52,744 bases of DNA. Source: Streptomyces sp. ADI95-17 (lineage in GTDB: Bacteria > Actinomycetota > Actinomycetes > Streptomycetales > Streptomycetaceae). The stretch lies in assembly GCF_003846175.1 (NCBI RefSeq), contig NZ_ML123046.1, forward strand, positions 1,071,245 to 1,123,988, written 5' to 3'. The translations under genes and the position numbers were made by a program. How positions within the stretch are numbered: the stretch's first letter is position 1; each line of letters starts with the position of its first letter. Below, one piece after another: positions 25,122 through 33,084 of the stretch. The notes beneath the pieces were generated by a model. That model had not been told where the DNA came from. It worked only from the letters and a program-made list of their open reading frames with translations, and did not search any database.

Positions 25122-25136
25122 CCTTGGAATGGATCA
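25122..25136 (-). repeat. IS right terminal inverted repeat
   Basis: CCTTGGAATGGATCA is the reverse complement of the left end with one mismatch. It starts one base after the transposase stop. Confidence 0.8.
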
Positions 25137-25214
25137 TCCAGGCCGGGTCCGAGTGGGTCCGCCGGGCGGATCCTCGCGGAGGCCGTACGGGTCCCGGCCT
25201 CCGGCCGCGTCCGA

Positions 25215-25553
25215 AGGTGCCCGCCGGGCGAACGCCCGTGCCGGGTTGTCCACCGGGACCGCATCCAACGCCCTTTTTCCCAGGGCCTGTTCGAGGCAGG
25301 GGTGCAGTCGGCGCGACAGGAACGGCACGCCCGGGGTGCCGGGCACGGTCGTGTCGCCGCCCAGCAGCAACTGTCCGCCGAAACCGGCCTCGGCGAGCAC
25401 GGCCGGCCGCGCGGGCAGCCGCCGGCCCGCCGCGTGGCCGGACCATGACGGCCCGTCGAACGCCAGGAACGTACCCGCCCCCGTCGTCCAGCGCCGCACG
25501 GTGATGTCCGGCCGAGCGGGAGGGCCGAGGATTGCTGCCTGCGGGGTGTCCGC
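25215..25553 (-). pseudogene. Phosphotriesterase-family C-terminal remnant
   Basis: On the minus strand, WTTGAGTFLAFDGPSWSG, VLAEAGFGGQLLLGGDTTVP, PFLSRRLHPCLEQALG and VDNPARAFA resemble the last third of phosphotriesterase-like amidohydrolases. There the metal-ligand Asp sits in a LLLxxD strand and the protein ends near NPARA. No upstream start or N-terminal HxH metal site is found. It is a truncated fragment next to the right end of the IS. No other gene is seen between the IS and the ABC operon. Confidence 0.65.
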
Positions 25554-25717
25554 CAATTTTCGGGTTCCTTCGCCGGTCTCCGGTGCCCGTCGAACGCCGC
25601 CTCGGCCGCCTCGATCGGACGGTCGGCGGCGCTCACGGTCCGACTGCACCTTCCAGTAGGAACAGACTCCGGCGGTCCCGGTCCCGGTCGTCGACGGGAG
25701 CAGCCGCGGCGGCGCCA

Positions 25718-25737
25718 CGTACTCCCGAGGGGGTACG
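25718..25737. promoter_or_regulatory. 20-bp palindrome upstream of the ABC transporter operon
   Basis: CGTACTCCC-GA-GGGGGTACG matches the palindrome before the two-component operon at 18 of 20 positions. It lies 105 bases before the SHOCT start. It is a probable binding site for the response regulator encoded at 17.5 kb. Confidence 0.8.
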
Positions 25738-25842
25738 CGCACGGCCGCTGGCCGTACGACGACGCGGAAGCCTCTCTCGGCGAGGCTCGAAAGCGTCAGG
25801 AAAACCTGAACTCCAACCCCTGAACCGAGGGAGCCGACCGAG

Positions 25843-26132
25843 ATGAACACCCTGGCGTACAGCGGTGGCCCCGGGCCCTGGATCATCCTCTTCCCGCTCT
25901 TCTGGGCGGCCGTCGTCATCGGCGGTGTCACTCTGCTGCGCTGTACCGTCCGGCGCGGCCGACGAGGACCCTGGCAGGCCCGTACCACCGGGGAAAACCC
26001 GCCGAGCCGTCACCGATCCCCCTGCTCGGCCGGCGCTTCGCGGCCGGCGAGATCGACGAGGACGAGTACTGGCGCCGGCTCTCCGTCCTGGACGAACAGT
26101 TCGGCCGCGGCAGCAAGGGAGGCCTGGCATGA
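25843..26132 (+). pseudogene. SHOCT-domain small membrane protein, frameshifted
   Basis: The first part, MNTLAYSGGPGPWIILFPLF and WAAVVIGGVTLL, is a short N-terminus plus one membrane helix. The normal C-terminus is a SHOCT motif, and it is present in another frame as LLGRRFAAGEIDEDEYWRRL and SVLDEQFG, ending in a TGA that overlaps the ABC ATPase start as ATGA. A shift of one base is needed between about 25985 and 26015. This is either a real recent mutation or a sequencing error. In relatives of this operon the small SHOCT protein usually precedes the ATPase. Its loss could also disturb coupled translation of the ATPase. Confidence 0.75.
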
Positions 26133-26917
26133 CCACCACCGTCCCCATCTCCGAACCCGCCCCCGCCGCCACCCCCGCCCCCGCCGCCCGGGTCGTCGAC
26201 GCAGTGAAGCTCTACGGCGCGGGCGACACCAGGGTCAGGGCATTGGACGGGGTGAGCGTCGACTTCCCGGCCGGGCGCTTCACCGCGATCATGGGGCCCT
26301 CCGGATCCGGCAAGTCCACCCTGATGCACTGCGCCGCCGGGCTCGACACGCTCACCTCGGGCTCCGCCTTCATCGGCGACACCGACATCAGCGCGCTCGA
26401 CGACCGCAGGCTCACCCTGCTGCGCCGGAGCCGGATCGGCTTCGTCTTCCAGTCCTTCAACCTGCTGCCGACGCTCACCGTCGCCGAGAACATCACCCTC
26501 CCCCTGGACCTCGCGGGGGAGCGGCCCGACCGCGAGTGGCTCGATACCCTCGTCGATACCGTCGGGCTCCGGGACCGGCTGCACCACCGGCCCGGCGAAC
26601 TGTCCGGTGGACAGCAGCAGCGGGTGGCGGTGGCACGGGCCTTCGCCGGCAGCCCCGACGTCGTCTTCGCCGACGAACCGACCGGCAACCTCGACTCCCG
26701 CTCCGGCCAGGAAGTACTCCGGCTGCTCGGCCGCACCGTCCGGCAGACCGCCCGTACGGTCGTCATGGTCACCCACGACCCGGTCGCCGCCGCCCACGCC
26801 GACGAGGTGGTCTTCCTCGCCGACGGCCGGCTCGTCGACCGGATGCCCGACCCCACGGCGGAGCGCGTGCTGGACCGCTTCAAGTCCTTCGCCCCCCACC
26901 CCTCGCGCAGGCGGTGA
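26129..26917 (+). CDS. ABC transporter ATP-binding protein (MacB/LolD type)
   Basis: 262 residues. Walker A is MGPSGSGKST, the Q-loop FVFQSFNLLPTLT, the signature LSGGQQQRVAVARA, Walker B VVFADEPTGNLDSRSG and the H-loop VTHDP. The EPTGNLD sequence and FNLLP place it in the MacB/LolD/FtsE group, which drives FtsX-like permeases by mechanotransmission. An Ala/Pro-rich N-terminal tail of about 20 residues precedes the domain. It is in an operon with the FtsX-type permease 4 bases downstream. Confidence 0.95.
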   Translation: MTTTVPISEPAPAATPAPAARVVDAVKLYGAGDTRVRALDGVSVDFPAGRFTAIMGPSGSGKSTLMHCAAGLDTLTSGSAFIGDTDISALDDRRLTLLRRSRIGFVFQSFNLLPTLTVAENITLPLDLAGERPDREWLDTLVDTVGLRDRLHHRPGELSGGQQQRVAVARAFAGSPDVVFADEPTGNLDSRSGQEVLRLLGRTVRQTARTVVMVTHDPVAAAHADEVVFLADGRLVDRMPDPTAERVLDRFKSFAPHPSRRR

Positions 26918-26921
26918 CGGC

Positions 26922-29483
26922 ATGAACGGCACCCGTGCCTCCGTACGCCTGAGCATCTCCTCGCTCCGCGCCCACAAGCGCCGCTTCGCCGGTACGTTCG
27001 TCGCCGTCCTGCTCGGCGTCGCGTTCCTCACCGGGACGCTCGTCATGGGCGACACCCTGCGCGCGAGCTTCGACACCATGTTCACCAACGCCAACGCCGG
27101 TACCGACGCCGTCGTGCGCGGCGCCGACGTGATCACCGTCGCCGGTGAGACCCGTGGCACCCGGCAGCCGGTGAGCACCGCGCTGGTGAAGCGGATCGAA
27201 CGGACCCCCGGCGTCGCCGCGGCCGCGCCCGACATCCAGGGCGCCGGCCAGCTCATCGGCGCCGACGGCAAACCCATCGGCGGCCAGGGCCCGCCCACCC
27301 TCGCGGGCAACTGGATCGACGACCCGGAACTCAACCCGTACCGGCTCGCCGCCGGACGTGCACCCGCCGCCCCCGGCGAGGTCGTCATCAACCGGGGCGC
27401 CGCCGACCGGGGCGGGCTCAGGATCGGCGACACGACCGTGCTGCGCACCCCCGACCCCGTACACGTCAGGATCGTCGGGCTGGCCACCTTCGGCGGCCAG
27501 GACGGCATGGGGCAGGTCACCTACACGGCCATGACGCAGGCCGACGCCGAGAAGTACCTGACGCCGAAGCCCGGCGAGGCATCGGCCATCCAGGTCCGGG
27601 CCGGACCCGGCACCGGCCAGCGGGAACTCGTCGACGCGCTGCGGCCCGTGCTGCCCAAGGGCGTCGAGGCCGTCACCGGGCAGGCGGCGGCCGCCGAGAA
27701 CCGGGACATGATCTCCGGCGCCTTCCTCGGCCTGTTCACCACACTGCTGCTGGTGTTCTCCGGGATCGTGCTGCTCGTCGCCACCTTCTCCATCCACAAC
27801 ACCTTCGCCATCGTCGTAGCCCAGCGCACCCGGGAGAACGCGCTGCTGCGCGCCCTCGGCGCCGCACGCCGTCAGGTCGTCGTCGCGACCCTCGTCGAGG
27901 CGACCGCGGTCGCGGTGATCGCTTCCGCCGCGGGTCTGGCCGGCGGCATCGGCATCGCCGCCGGACTGCAAGCCCTCTTCCCCGCCGTGGGATTCCCGTT
28001 CCCGGACGGTTCGCTGGTGATCGGCGCCGTCTCTCTGCTGCTGCCGCTCGCCGTGGGTGTCCTGGTCTGCCTCGGCTCCGCCCTGCTGCCCGCCGTCCGG
28101 GCCGGACGCACCGCGCCGCTCGCCGTCCTGCGCGAGAGCGCCGTCGACGACTCCGGGGCGTCCCGGCCCCGGGCCGTCACCGGGCTGGTGCTGCTGGTGG
28201 CCTCCGTCGGCGCCGCCCTGGGCGGCACCCTGGCCCCTTCGGTCTGGCTGTCGGCCGCCGGCGCGGTGGCGGCACTCGCCGCGTTCGTGATCCTCGGCCC
28301 GGTCGCCGCCACGTACGCGGTACGGACCCTCGGCGCCCCGCTCGGCCGGCTGCGCGGCGTCACCGGCGGGCTGGCCCGGCGCAACGCCCTGCGCAGCCCC
28401 CGGCGGACCGCGTCCACCGCGACCGCGCTGATGATCGGCGTCGCAGTGGTCTCGCTCTTCACCGTCTTCGGTGCCTCGCTGAAGGCGACCATGAACCGGA
28501 CCGTCGACCGGTCCTTCGCGGGCGATGTCGCCATCAGCGCGCCCGCCTTCGGCGCGGGCGGCAGCGGACTGAGCCCCCGCCTCGCCCCGGCCGTCGGCCG
28601 GCTGCCACAGGTCGCCACCGCGGTCGGCCTGGGCAAGGGGGTCGCGGAGGTCGACGGCGCGGGACGCGCCCTGACCGTCACCGACCCGGCCGCGCTCGGC
28701 AGGGTCTTCGACCTCGGCCGGGTCGACGGCTCGCTGACCGGGTTCGGTACGAACGGGATCGCCGTCTCCGCCGCCGAGGCCGCCGAGCGCGGTCTGCGCC
28801 CCGGATCCCCGGTCCGGCTCACCTTCACCGACGGCGCACGGCAGGACTTCACCGTCCGCGCCGTCTACGACCGGCCGGAACTGGCGGGGGACTACGTCAT
28901 CACCCGCCGGGCCTGGGCCCCGCACCGCGCACAGGACTCCGACTCGCTGATCGCCGTCTCCTTCGCACCGGGGGTGTCCACCGCCGACGGGCGGGCGGCG
29001 GTCGCGAAGACCGCGGCGGCCTACGGCAACCCGGACGTACAGACCCGCGGCGAGTACGCGGAGTCCTCGGCCGGCGCCATCGACATGATGCTCACCCTGG
29101 TCTACGCCCTGCTGGCACTCGCCGTACTCATCGCCCTGCTGGGCATCGCCAACACGCTCACCCTGGCCCTGCACGAACGCACCAGGGAGCTGGGCCTGCT
29201 GCGCGCCGTGGGACAGACCAGGAGCCAGCTGCGCTCGATGGTCCGCTGGGAGTCCGTCCTGGTGGCCGCGTTCGGCACGGCGGGCGGACTGCTGCTCGGC
29301 GGCTTCCTCGGCTGGGTGCTGGTCGAGGCGTCCGCGGGCGACACCGCCGTCGCCTTCGACCTGCCGCCGCTGCGGCTCCTGGCGGTCGCCCTCGTGGGGA
29401 TCGCCGCCGGAGCGCTGGCGGGCCTGCGCCCGGCCCGCCGGGCCGCACGGCTCGACGTGCTCCGCGCGATCGCCGCCCAGTAG
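26922..29483 (+). CDS. FtsX-like ABC transporter permease (duplicated, 853 aa)
   Basis: 853 residues. One N-terminal membrane helix (FVAVLLGVAFLTGTLVMG) is followed by a MacB-like extracytoplasmic domain (residues about 50-240) and an FtsX core. A second helix plus external domain and a second FtsX core end in ARLDVLRAIAAQ. This two-unit layout is usual for actinobacterial exporters of this family, which often remove membrane-active antibiotics or lipids. It is coupled to the ATPase. The shared palindrome links it to the two-component system at 16-18 kb, which would fit envelope-stress or antimicrobial-peptide resistance; the substrate is inferred only. Confidence 0.93.
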   Translation: MNGTRASVRLSISSLRAHKRRFAGTFVAVLLGVAFLTGTLVMGDTLRASFDTMFTNANAGTDAVVRGADVITVAGETRGTRQPVSTALVKRIERTPGVAAAAPDIQGAGQLIGADGKPIGGQGPPTLAGNWIDDPELNPYRLAAGRAPAAPGEVVINRGAADRGGLRIGDTTVLRTPDPVHVRIVGLATFGGQDGMGQVTYTAMTQADAEKYLTPKPGEASAIQVRAGPGTGQRELVDALRPVLPKGVEAVTGQAAAAENRDMISGAFLGLFTTLLLVFSGIVLLVATFSIHNTFAIVVAQRTRENALLRALGAARRQVVVATLVEATAVAVIASAAGLAGGIGIAAGLQALFPAVGFPFPDGSLVIGAVSLLLPLAVGVLVCLGSALLPAVRAGRTAPLAVLRESAVDDSGASRPRAVTGLVLLVASVGAALGGTLAPSVWLSAAGAVAALAAFVILGPVAATYAVRTLGAPLGRLRGVTGGLARRNALRSPRRTASTATALMIGVAVVSLFTVFGASLKATMNRTVDRSFAGDVAISAPAFGAGGSGLSPRLAPAVGRLPQVATAVGLGKGVAEVDGAGRALTVTDPAALGRVFDLGRVDGSLTGFGTNGIAVSAAEAAERGLRPGSPVRLTFTDGARQDFTVRAVYDRPELAGDYVITRRAWAPHRAQDSDSLIAVSFAPGVSTADGRAAVAKTAAAYGNPDVQTRGEYAESSAGAIDMMLTLVYALLALAVLIALLGIANTLTLALHERTRELGLLRAVGQTRSQLRSMVRWESVLVAAFGTAGGLLLGGFLGWVLVEASAGDTAVAFDLPPLRLLAVALVGIAAGALAGLRPARRAARLDVLRAIAAQ

Positions 29484-29485
29484 CG

Positions 29486-29537
29486 CACGACGGGGAGGGG
29501 CGAGCCGCCGTCCGGCGGCTCGCCCCTCCCCGTCGTG
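29486..29537. terminator. Very strong bidirectional terminator
   Basis: A perfect 24-base-pair stem with a 4-base GTCC loop lies 3 bases after the permease stop and 27 bases from the convergent ATPase gene's stop. Confidence 0.92.
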
Positions 29538-29563
29538 TCACGGTCCGTACGAGGCCCGGCAGA

Positions 29564-30085
29564 TCAGCCGACCACCGCCGACCGTGCGGCGGAGGGCGTA
29601 CCGCTCTCCAGGTACGTGACTGAGTCCAGCTCGAACGGCCCGTCGGTGGTGGCCCCGTACACCGGATGCGGTGGCAGCACGAAGCATCGCGGGGGCGCCG
29701 GAAGGGTGAACCAGACGACCTTCCCCGCCCCGCCCGCCGGACGGACCCCCCAGCTCTCGCTGACCGCGGCGATCAGTGCGAGCCCGCGCCCCGACGTGCT
29801 GGACGCGCTGGGCTCACGCACGGTCGGCAGCCGTGGGTCGTGGTCGTGGACGGACACCGTCAGGCGTTCGAGCAGCAACTCGATCTCGACGGTGCATGAC
29901 TTGTCCGGCTGGGCATGCCGGTGGACGTTGGTCAGCAGTTCGGTGACGCCGAGCGCGGCCTGGTCGATCAGAGGATCGAGATGCCAGTAGCGCAACTGCG
30001 CCGAGATGATTCTGCGGACCTGACCGATCCGCGACGGCAGGGCCTGGAGCTCCACCGTGCAGTGCCTGCTTGGCTCGCTGATCAC
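29564..30085 (-). CDS. RsbW-like ATP-binding regulatory protein (HATPase_c_2)
   Basis: 173 residues. It has the GHKL ATPase motifs of anti-sigma/RsbW-like kinases found in large numbers in Streptomyces: the N-box LGVTELLTNVHRHAQPD and the G1-box region TSGRGLALIAAVSESWGV. It may phosphorylate an anti-anti-sigma partner or act as an orphan switch protein; no partner gene is adjacent. The GTG was chosen because GGGGAG lies nine bases upstream and the arm ISEPSRHCTVELQALPSRI is the family's usual N-terminus. A longer frame upstream has no supporting site. Confidence 0.85.
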   Translation of the reverse strand: MISEPSRHCTVELQALPSRIGQVRRIISAQLRYWHLDPLIDQAALGVTELLTNVHRHAQPDKSCTVEIELLLERLTVSVHDHDPRLPTVREPSASSTSGRGLALIAAVSESWGVRPAGGAGKVVWFTLPAPPRCFVLPPHPVYGATTDGPFELDSVTYLESGTPSAARSAVVG

Positions 30086-30272
30086 GGCTGCGACTCCCCG
30101 AAATAGGTCCGGAAGAAGACGAAGGAACGGATCGCGCGGCCGACCGGCCGCTGATCCGGTCTCCGACGGTGTGGATCTCAGTGTCACCGCCGGTGAACCA
30201 TGAGTGACGTGTCCAATGTCGCCCAGGGGTCACAGCTCCGCAACTCGCGATGGGCCGGTACGGCCGTCGGTG

Positions 30273-30590
30273 TCAGGTCATGCGTCCGCCCGCGCTGCGC
30301 AGCGTTTCGAGGAATCGGTGGGTCGGGCCGCCCCGGTCCGGACCGTGGTTGCGCTGCCCCATCGTCAGCCGGTACCGCGTCCCGTTCAGGCGGGCCACGG
30401 CCGCCCCGGCTCCGGCGAACCAGGGCCTGCCCGCGCTGACCGACACCACCGGGGCGCTGTCGATCTCCCGCCCGTTGCTCGTCAGCAGGGCCAGTCTGCC
30501 GTCCTTGACGATCACCTGCCCGGCCCTCGTGAGCGAGCGGGCCCACCGCTCGATCCGTACCCCCGTCGCACTGAACTCCGTTTCCGGCAT
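30273..30590 (-). CDS. Small conserved hypothetical protein
   Basis: 105 residues, not recognised by motif. It is soluble, basic and rich in beta-prone segments (GQVIVKDGRLALLTSNGREI, APVVSVSAG). The layout recalls a small beta-barrel or PH-like fold, but this is a guess. The ATG has GAAGGGGG upstream. It is divergent from the cysteine synthase-like gene, with a 205-bp promoter gap that contains A/T-rich stretches. Confidence 0.65.
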   Translation of the reverse strand: MPETEFSATGVRIERWARSLTRAGQVIVKDGRLALLTSNGREIDSAPVVSVSAGRPWFAGAGAAVARLNGTRYRLTMGQRNHGPDRGGPTHRFLETLRSAGGRMT

Positions 30591-30795
30591 GGCTGCTTCG
30601 CCCCCTTCGTGACACTTCTGATGGGAAGTCTGCACAAACCGGGACCGCCGCGCCAGGCCGCGTCACGGTCCGGTTTCGAAGATGCGGGCCCGTCGACGCC
30701 AAGGCAGGGCTATGGAGCATCAAAGTGAACGTTTGTGCAGGTGGGGGGAATAACGTTGTCGATGGAGTGACGGTGACACGAGGAGGAACGCGCTG

Positions 30796-31926
30796 ATGGG
30801 CAACGAAAAGCACGGCGGCGACGGCCGGGCCGCGGCGACGATCGACATCGACCGCTCCGACGCCGGGTACCGGGCCTGGCTGAAGGAGGCGGTACGCAAG
30901 GTCCAGGCCGACGCCAACCGCTCGGCCGACACCCATCTGCTGCGCTTCCCGCTCCCCGAGGCATGGGGCATCGACCTCTACCTCAAGGACGAGTCGACGC
31001 ACCCCACCGGCAGTCTCAAGCACCGGCTGGCCCGTTCGCTCTTCCTCTACGGGCTCTGCAACGGCTGGATCCGGCCGGGCAAGCCGGTGATCGAGGCGTC
31101 CAGCGGATCGACGGCCGTCTCGGAGGCGTACTTCGCCAAGCTGATCGGTGTGCCGTTCATCGCCGTGATGCCGCGCACCACCAGCCCCGAGAAGTGCCGG
31201 CTGATCGAATTCCACGGCGGCCGATGTCATTTCGTCGACGACTCGCGGAAGATGTACGAGGAGTCCGCCACGCTCGCCGCGGAGACCGGCGGCCACTACA
31301 TGGACCAGTTCACCTACGCCGAGCGGGCCACCGACTGGCGCGGCAACAACAACATCGCCGAGTCGATCTACCAGCAGCTGAAGCTGGAGCGCTATCCGGA
31401 GCCGACCTGGATCGTCGCCACGGCGGGCACCGGCGGCACCTCGGCGACCATCGCCCGCTATGTGCACTACATGCAGTTCGACACCCGGATCTGCGTGCCC
31501 GACCCGGAGAACTCCTGCTTCTTCGACGGCTGGACCCAGCACAACCCCCTGGCCACCAGCGACTGCGGCTCCCGGATCGAGGGCATCGGCAGGCCCCGGA
31601 TGGAGCCGAGCTTCGTACCCGGGGCCATCGACCGGATGATGAAGGTGCCGGACGCGGCCAGCGTCGCTGCCGTGCGCGCCCTGGAGCACGCCATCGGCCG
31701 CAAGGCCGGCGGTTCCACCGGCACCGGGCTGTGGAGCGCGTTCAAACTGGTCGCGGAAATGGTCGAGCAGGGCAGCACGGGCAGCATCGTCACCCTGATC
31801 TGCGACCCGGGCGACCGCTACCTCGACAAGTACTACTCCGACAGCTGGCTCGCCGCACAGGGCCTGGACATCGCCCCGTACACGGCTACCATCGACTCCT
31901 TCCTGGCCGACGGCAACTGGCCCTGA
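30796..31926 (+). CDS. PLP-dependent cysteine synthase-family protein (Cds1-like desulfhydrase)
   Basis: 376 residues. The PLP lysine is Lys75 in THPTGSLKHRLAR, the phosphate loop is ASSGSTAVSEAY, and the glycine-rich cofactor site is VATAGTGGTSATIARY. An extended C-terminus distinguishes it from CysK/CysM. This is the actinobacterial group that includes Cds1, which splits L-cysteine to H2S, pyruvate and ammonia. That role is likely but a synthase or other beta-lyase role cannot be excluded. Single gene; GAGGAGG lies upstream of the ATG. Confidence 0.88.
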   Translation: MGNEKHGGDGRAAATIDIDRSDAGYRAWLKEAVRKVQADANRSADTHLLRFPLPEAWGIDLYLKDESTHPTGSLKHRLARSLFLYGLCNGWIRPGKPVIEASSGSTAVSEAYFAKLIGVPFIAVMPRTTSPEKCRLIEFHGGRCHFVDDSRKMYEESATLAAETGGHYMDQFTYAERATDWRGNNNIAESIYQQLKLERYPEPTWIVATAGTGGTSATIARYVHYMQFDTRICVPDPENSCFFDGWTQHNPLATSDCGSRIEGIGRPRMEPSFVPGAIDRMMKVPDAASVAAVRALEHAIGRKAGGSTGTGLWSAFKLVAEMVEQGSTGSIVTLICDPGDRYLDKYYSDSWLAAQGLDIAPYTATIDSFLADGNWP

Positions 31927-31956
31927 TCGCAGGGCCGGGGCGGGGCGCGCGACGGC

Positions 31957-32436
31957 TCAGGCCGCGGATCCGGTCAGCCGCCGGTCGAGCTTGCGCACCG
32001 CGTCCCGGAAGGACCGGCCCATTCCCGACCGGGCCAGTCGCAGGGCGAACCGGAAGGGCGCGGAACCGTCGGCGGCGAACGTCCACCGGACCCGCGTCCC
32101 GGTCCCGGCCGGGGTGAGCCGCCACTCCTCCAGCAGGGCCCGCATCCCCGGGGCGTTGGTCCGGTCGGCCCGGTAGGCGTACCGCTTGCCGGGCTCCGCC
32201 GCCATGATCGTCTCGTGGATCACGAAGCCGCCCCTGAGCCGGACCTCGCGGCCCGCGCCGTCCTCGGTGGGCCGGGCCGACGTCACCGCCGTGAACCAGT
32301 CCGGCCAGCCCGGCACATCGTCGGCGAGCGCCCGGTAGACGTCCTCTGGGGCCGCGGACACCTCGGCGGCGAACACCAGTCGCAGCGGAGCGGATTCGAC
32401 GAAATCGAGTTCCACGGAACGGAGTCGGCGTGGCAT
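31957..32436 (-). CDS. SRPBCC-family protein
   Basis: 159 residues. START/SRPBCC-like helix-grip pattern: FAAEVSAAPEDVYRALADDV for the first strand and helix, a central VRWTFAADGSAPFRF strand and a C-terminal helix (FRDAVRKLDRRLTG). Members bind hydrophobic ligands or act as cyclases or transporters; the function is unknown here. GGGAGG before this ATG sets the start over one 45 bases upstream. A second SRPBCC gene lies 127 bases downstream on the opposite side of its start, in the same direction. Confidence 0.85.
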   Translation of the reverse strand: MPRRLRSVELDFVESAPLRLVFAAEVSAAPEDVYRALADDVPGWPDWFTAVTSARPTEDGAGREVRLRGGFVIHETIMAAEPGKRYAYRADRTNAPGMRALLEEWRLTPAGTGTRVRWTFAADGSAPFRFALRLARSGMGRSFRDAVRKLDRRLTGSAA

Positions 32437-32563
32437 GGAACGCACCTCCCGTGCGATCGGCGGCGGACGGGGCCGTGCCACACCATAGCTGACGCACCAT
32501 CAGATGTCGTGGCCGGTGGAGTCGCCGTACCTCTGCATGTACGGGCGAGGTCCCGGCGTCACC

Positions 32564-33016
32564 TCACGGACGGCGGCCCGCCGGGCGGTCCAGCATGCTG
32601 TCGAGCACCCGGCCGAAGACCCGGCGGCCCGCCCCGGCGATCAGCGGATCGCACCAGCGCGGCAGCAGCCGCACGCCCAGTTCCTCCACCCACACCACAT
32701 GCGAACCGGAATCCGTCGGATACACATCGATCGACGCCCGGCCCCGCACCAGCGAACCGCGCTTCTCCAGCCGGCAGAGCCCCGCGCGCCCGGCCGCGGG
32801 CGGCGTCCACCGCACCACTTCCATCGGGTCGTCGAACGCCAGCGGCCCCACGCCCGTGCGCGCCACGAAAACGGTTCCGACGCCGGTCGGCACCCCCATG
32901 GGGACGGTGATCGTGGTCAGCGGTACCTGAGCGGCGTGCCGTTCCCAGTCCGTCACCCGGCGCCAGGACTCGGCGGCGGGCAAGGAGGTGAAGCGCTCGA
33001 TCCGGAAGACGGCCAC
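32564..33016 (-). CDS. SRPBCC-family protein
   Basis: 150 residues from a GTG with AGGATC upstream. The helix-grip outline is FRIERFTSLPAAESWRRVTD, DPMEVVRWTPP, SHVVWVEELGVRLLPRW and the C-terminal helix GAGRRVFGRVLDSMLDR. It is distant in sequence from the SRPBCC protein next to it, so it is not a recent copy. The ligand is unknown. Confidence 0.83.
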   Translation of the reverse strand: MAVFRIERFTSLPAAESWRRVTDWERHAAQVPLTTITVPMGVPTGVGTVFVARTGVGPLAFDDPMEVVRWTPPAAGRAGLCRLEKRGSLVRGRASIDVYPTDSGSHVVWVEELGVRLLPRWCDPLIAGAGRRVFGRVLDSMLDRPAGRRP

Positions 33017-33084
33017 AGCACGATCCTAAGGGCCCGGGCACCGACCGTCGCGAGCCGAGCGGAATCCGTGCTATGGCCGAGGGC

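Larger units (their letters stand above)
23844..25136. mobile_element. Decayed IS982-type element carrying a passenger gene
   Basis: The outer ends form a 14/15 terminal inverted repeat (TGATCAATTCCAAGG and TGATCCATTCCAAGG). The 1.29-kb element contains a broken IS982-family transposase on + and an intact 129-codon gene on -. A 20-base left-end sequence is repeated inside, before the transposase. CCAGG flanks both ends and may be a target duplication, offset by one base at the right end. Confidence 0.75.

Noticed and set aside
26880..29174. Long open frame (764 codons) on the minus strand inside the permease gene
   Set aside because: It is the antisense of a well-conserved FtsX permease. It is rich in Gly/Arg/Asp without motifs, as expected from high-GC shadow frames.
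30751..30760. TAACGTTGTC, similar to half of the LacI operator, upstream of the Cds1-like gene
   Set aside because: The palindrome is incomplete on one side, and the gene has no link to galactoside use; likely chance.
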